Positions 4,598-6,634 of a DNA stretch of 6,634 nt are shown in pieces. This DNA comes from an uncultured Streptomyces sp. Its GTDB lineage: Bacteria > Actinomycetota > Actinomycetes > Streptomycetales > Streptomycetaceae. Below the pieces are notes generated by a model. That model saw nothing but the letters and a program-made list of their open reading frames with translations. It had not been told where the DNA came from and searched no databases. The stretch covers positions 1-6,634 of the forward strand of contig CAMLJW010000303.1 of NCBI GenBank assembly GCA_946480485.1, written 5' to 3'. Every line of letters begins with the position of its first letter. Within the stretch, counting starts at the first letter, position 1. Made by a program: the position numbers and the translations under genes.

Positions 4598-5725
4598 ATG
4601 GGTCTCACGAGCAACAAGATGCTGGCACTCGCCGTCCTCTTGGCGGTGCTGCTGTTCGTCGGCACGGTGTGGTTCTGGCCGCGACTCGCGCGCCGCAACT
4701 GGCGTGTCGTGGCAGGGCGGATCGGCCTGCTGCTGGCCACCCAGGTCCTGATCTTCGCGTCGGTCGGCCTCGCCGCCAACCAGGCCTTCGGGTTCTACGC
4801 AGGCTGGGCCGACCTCTTCGGCCAGGAGTCGGGCCAGGGCGTGGTGGTCGACCACGGCGCGGGCCGCGGCTCGGGCGGCCCGCTCCAGGTCGTCGGCACA
4901 CAGCCGGTGAGCGTGACGGGCGGTGCGCGGCCGCAAATCGGCGGCCAGATACAGAAGGTCGACATCGTGGGCCGGCGCACGCGCATCGCGACTCCCGCGT
5001 TCGTCTATCTGCCGCCGGAGTACTTCCAGCCGCAGTACCGCACGCGCACCTTCCCGGCCGCCACCGTGCTCACCGGTTATCCGGGCACCGCCGAGGCGCT
5101 CATCAAGGGCCTGCACTACCCGCAGACCGCTCAACGACTGGCCAAGAACGGCACGGCCCAGCCGATGATCCTGGTCATGATGCGGCCGACGGTGGCGCCG
5201 CCGCGCGACACCGAGTGCGTGAACGTTCCCGGGGGGCCGCAGACCGAGACATTCTTCGCCAAGGATGTGCCCGAGGCCGTATCGGCCCACTACAGGGTGG
5301 GCAAAAAGCCCGGGAGCTGGGGCATCATCGGTGATTCCACGGGCGGTTACTGCGCGCTGAAGCTCGCGATCCACCACCCGGAGACGTACGCCGCCGGGGC
5401 GGGCCTGTCGCCTTACTACAGGGCGCCGATCGATCCCACCACGGGCGACCTCTTCCACGGGGACAAGGAGTTGCAGAACAGCGCCGACCTGATGTGGTAC
5501 TTGAGGCACCGGCCCGCGCCGGACACGTCGCTGCTGGTCAGCAGCAGCAAGAACGGGGAGCACGACTACAAGGAGACGCTGCGGTTCATCGAGCTGGTGA
5601 AGGAAAAGAGGCCGACACGGATCTCGTCGATCACCCTGGAGAGCGGCGGCCACAACTTCAACACCTGGCGTCGTGAGATCCCGGCCACGCTTCAGTGGAT
5701 CAGCGGGCGCCTCAGCGACCGCTGA
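4598..5725 (+). CDS. Membrane-anchored alpha/beta hydrolase (esterase D / antigen 85-like fold)
   Basis: Predicted 375-residue serine hydrolase. Two N-terminal membrane segments (about 8-27 and 42-62), separated by the basic stretch RLARR, are followed by a linker. The catalytic domain starts near 117 (GQIQKVDIVGRR, then ATPAFVYLPPEYF), which should lie outside the cell if both segments span with the N-terminus out; topology is inferred. The nucleophile elbow is GDSTGG with S247 as nucleophile. H352 in GGHNFNTW is the likely catalytic histidine, and E321 or D323 in NGEHDY a candidate acid. LTGYPGT (158-164) probably forms the oxyanion side. C207 and C252 could form a disulfide. The ATG at 4598 (MGLTSNKM) matches relatives as I recall them, with only a weak AGGCAG; an in-frame GTG at 4559 would add 13 non-hydrophobic residues. 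Divergent from the aminoacyl-lipid synthase, it may act on aminoacyl lipids or cell-envelope esters; the substrate is unknown. Confidence 0.88.
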   Translation: MGLTSNKMLALAVLLAVLLFVGTVWFWPRLARRNWRVVAGRIGLLLATQVLIFASVGLAANQAFGFYAGWADLFGQESGQGVVVDHGAGRGSGGPLQVVGTQPVSVTGGARPQIGGQIQKVDIVGRRTRIATPAFVYLPPEYFQPQYRTRTFPAATVLTGYPGTAEALIKGLHYPQTAQRLAKNGTAQPMILVMMRPTVAPPRDTECVNVPGGPQTETFFAKDVPEAVSAHYRVGKKPGSWGIIGDSTGGYCALKLAIHHPETYAAGAGLSPYYRAPIDPTTGDLFHGDKELQNSADLMWYLRHRPAPDTSLLVSSSKNGEHDYKETLRFIELVKEKRPTRISSITLESGGHNFNTWRREIPATLQWISGRLSDR

Positions 5726-5729
5726 GGCG
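5708..5729 (+). terminator. Perfect 10-bp hairpin spanning the hydrolase stop codon
   Basis: CGCCTCAGCG (5708-5717) and CGCTGAGGCG (5720-5729) are perfect arms with a two-base centre (in practice nine pairs and a four-base loop). The TGA stop (5723-5725) is inside the 3' arm. There is no T-run, so a terminator or 3'-end stabiliser of the U-less kind is the likeliest role. The pairing also constrains the last codons (RLSDR). Confidence 0.45.
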
Positions 5730-5749
5730 GCTAGGTGATGCTGAGCCTT

Positions 5750-5769
5750 CGGGTAGCTGTTTTTACCCG
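5750..5769 (+). repeat. Inverted repeat CGGGTA/TACCCG with T-rich loop
   Basis: 6-bp arms (5750-5755 and 5764-5769) enclose GCTGTTTT. It lies between the hydrolase stop and the next gene, about 40 bases before its start. It could help terminate the hydrolase transcript or bind a regulator. Confidence 0.3.
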
Positions 5770-5798
5770 GTCGGGCACCAAGAGTCGCCTACGCGCGG

Positions 5799-5804
5799 TA
5801 AGTT
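5799..5804 (+). promoter_or_regulatory. Candidate -10 box of a leaderless promoter for the coiled-coil gene
   Basis: TAAGTT (TANNNT form) followed by seven bases, then the ATG at 5812. No SD-like sequence lies before this ATG, as expected for a leaderless mRNA. The -35 region is not recognisable. Confidence 0.35.
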
Positions 5805-5811
5805 TCTGGCC

Positions 5812-6634
5812 ATGCCACGTGGACGTCACCGCCATTCCCCACCTCTGCACCGGCTGCTGCCTCCCTCGGCGATCGCAGGAGTCTCTTTCATCTGCGCCGC
5901 CGGGCCCTGGCTGTTCACGGAACCGATGGTGCTCCGCGGGCTGGCCGCGGGCGCCGCGGTGACGGCCGTCGTGGGCGCGGTCGTCATGCGTCGTTGGGAC
6001 ACGGCGGCGGGCAAACGCGTCGCGGACCTCACGCGTGCGCGCGCGAGTGACGACTGGCGCCACGAGGAGCGGGTCGCCGAGCTCGAGACCGACCTCGAAG
6101 AGTCGCGCGAGCTGCGCACCAAGCTGGAGCACAAGCTCCGTGCGAAGCGGACGGAGCTGCAGGGGCTGCGCAATGAACACGCGGCGCTGCTGCTGCGGTA
6201 CGCCCAGGCGCAGACGGAGCGGGCCAGCGCCCTGGAGGGCCGTCGGCTCCTCGCCATAGAGACGTCGGCTTCGACTCACGCGCTGTCGGCGGCGGCTTCG
6301 GGGGATCTGGTGCCCGTGAAACCCAACGGGACGGTGCAGGCCGCCGCGGAGGCGACAAAACCGGCTGCGCCCGGGGCGACGGTGCCGACCGCCCGTGCCG
6401 CGGCTTCGGTTCTCTACGCGAAGGCCAACGCGGCGTTGGACCGGCTGGCGAAGGCGGGTGCCGCACGCGCGACCGAGGGTGAGCCCTCGGCCGAGCGCCC
6501 GGCGGAGGACGGTCCGGAGAGCGCGAGCGACTCGCCCACGGCGGACGGTTCCGCGCAGGACGGTTCGGCGACGGACGCTTCGGTGCGGGACGGTTCGGCG
6601 ACGGACGGTTCGGTGCGGGACGGTTCGGCGACGG
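5812..6634 (+). CDS. Membrane coiled-coil protein with repetitive DGSxx tail (3' end beyond the window)
   Basis: The frame stays open from ATG 5812 to the window end (274 codons plus one base), so the C-terminus is missing. Residues 1-18 are basic (R/H-rich). Two likely membrane segments follow, about 19-36 (SAIAGVSFICAAGPWLF) and 40-59 (from VLRGLAAG). A charged helix rich in E/R/L runs from about 65 to 145 (EERVAELETDLEESRELR and similar) and is probably a cytosolic coiled coil. A low-complexity A/T/P linker continues to about 195, then a short conserved-looking helix SVLYAKANAALDRLAKAG (199-216). From 222 an acidic S/E/P/A tail ends in DGSAQ/DGSAT/DASVR-type pentads. I recognise the N-terminus (MPRGRHRH) as a Streptomyces hypothetical protein of unknown function. 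A scaffold or envelope role is possible from the architecture but unproven. No SD is visible and the start may be leaderless. The 86-base gap after the hydrolase suggests separate transcription. Confidence 0.85.
   Translation, partial: MPRGRHRHSPPLHRLLPPSAIAGVSFICAAGPWLFTEPMVLRGLAAGAAVTAVVGAVVMRRWDTAAGKRVADLTRARASDDWRHEERVAELETDLEESRELRTKLEHKLRAKRTELQGLRNEHAALLLRYAQAQTERASALEGRRLLAIETSASTHALSAAASGDLVPVKPNGTVQAAAEATKPAAPGATVPTARAAASVLYAKANAALDRLAKAGAARATEGEPSAERPAEDGPESASDSPTADGSAQDGSATDASVRDGSATDGSVRDGSAT
6544..6634 (+). repeat. 15-bp tandem repeat (30-bp higher-order unit) encoding DGSxx pentads
   Basis: Six consecutive 15-bp units read DGSAQ, DGSAT, DASVR, DGSAT, DGSVR, DGSAT, in frame with the coiled-coil gene. 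The last four and a half units form a 30-bp pattern alternating GACGGTTCGGCGACG with GACGGTTCGGTGCGG. The array runs into the window edge, so copy number is unknown. Arrays like this vary by slippage and break short-read assemblies. Confidence 0.9.

Noticed and set aside
4364..5653. Minus-strand 429-codon open frame opposite the hydrolase gene
   Set aside because: It is antisense to a clear alpha/beta hydrolase with GDSTGG and GGHNF motifs, and shows no family of its own.
5731..6279. Minus-strand 182-codon open frame opposite the coiled-coil gene
   Set aside because: The plus frame from 5812 shows coherent membrane segments, coiled coil and repeats; the minus frame is a low-complexity shadow.
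6544..6634. CRISPR array
   Set aside because: Units are contiguous, without spacers, and keep a reading frame; this is a coding tandem repeat.

Overview
The window looks like Streptomyces or a close actinobacterial relative. It has very high G+C, strong G/C bias at third codon positions, GTG starts and 4-bp stop/start overlaps. I saw no in-frame TTA codon in the genes called. Protein content and order also match what I remember of the conserved Streptomyces folate locus, though no search was run.

Left part (about 1-2300), all on the minus strand, is a folate-biosynthesis cluster. Read in the direction of transcription it is folP (dihydropteroate synthase), a small NTF2-like protein, a 233-bp gap, folB (dihydroneopterin aldolase), then folK (HPPK). 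folP/NTF2 and folB/folK overlap by 4 bp each (GTGA and ATGA), so each pair is probably translationally coupled. folK runs to the left edge but hits an in-frame stop 29 bases from the end, at the point where homology to HPPK stops. I suspect an assembly or contig-end problem, or else a truncated gene.

Middle part (2526-4597): a minus-strand gene encodes an MprF-type membrane protein with six predicted membrane segments and a cytosolic DUF2156 aminoacyl-lipid synthase domain. Its promoter region (4380-4597) is shared with a divergent plus-strand gene for a membrane-anchored, probably extracytoplasmic, alpha/beta hydrolase with a GDSTGG nucleophile elbow. An aminoacyl-phospholipid synthase beside a surface esterase recalls known pairs that make and remove aminoacylated lipids.

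Right part (5812-6634): a plus-strand gene encodes two membrane segments, a long charged coiled coil and a low-complexity tail. The tail ends in DGSxx pentapeptide repeats, encoded by a 15/30-bp tandem repeat that runs off the window. Termination inside a repeat at one end and an abrupt homology break at the other suggest that the window may be a whole short-read contig.

Intergenic DNA holds several inverted repeats, including a 9-bp-arm hairpin between the synthase gene and folP and a 10-bp-arm hairpin across the hydrolase stop codon. It also holds two -10-like boxes placed as in leaderless Streptomyces promoters, upstream of folP and of the coiled-coil gene. I found no mobile element, CRISPR array, tRNA or rRNA. 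I see no convincing wholly new system. The best leads are the synthase/hydrolase pair, the NTF2-like gene inserted in the folate operon, and the repeat-tailed membrane coiled-coil protein.
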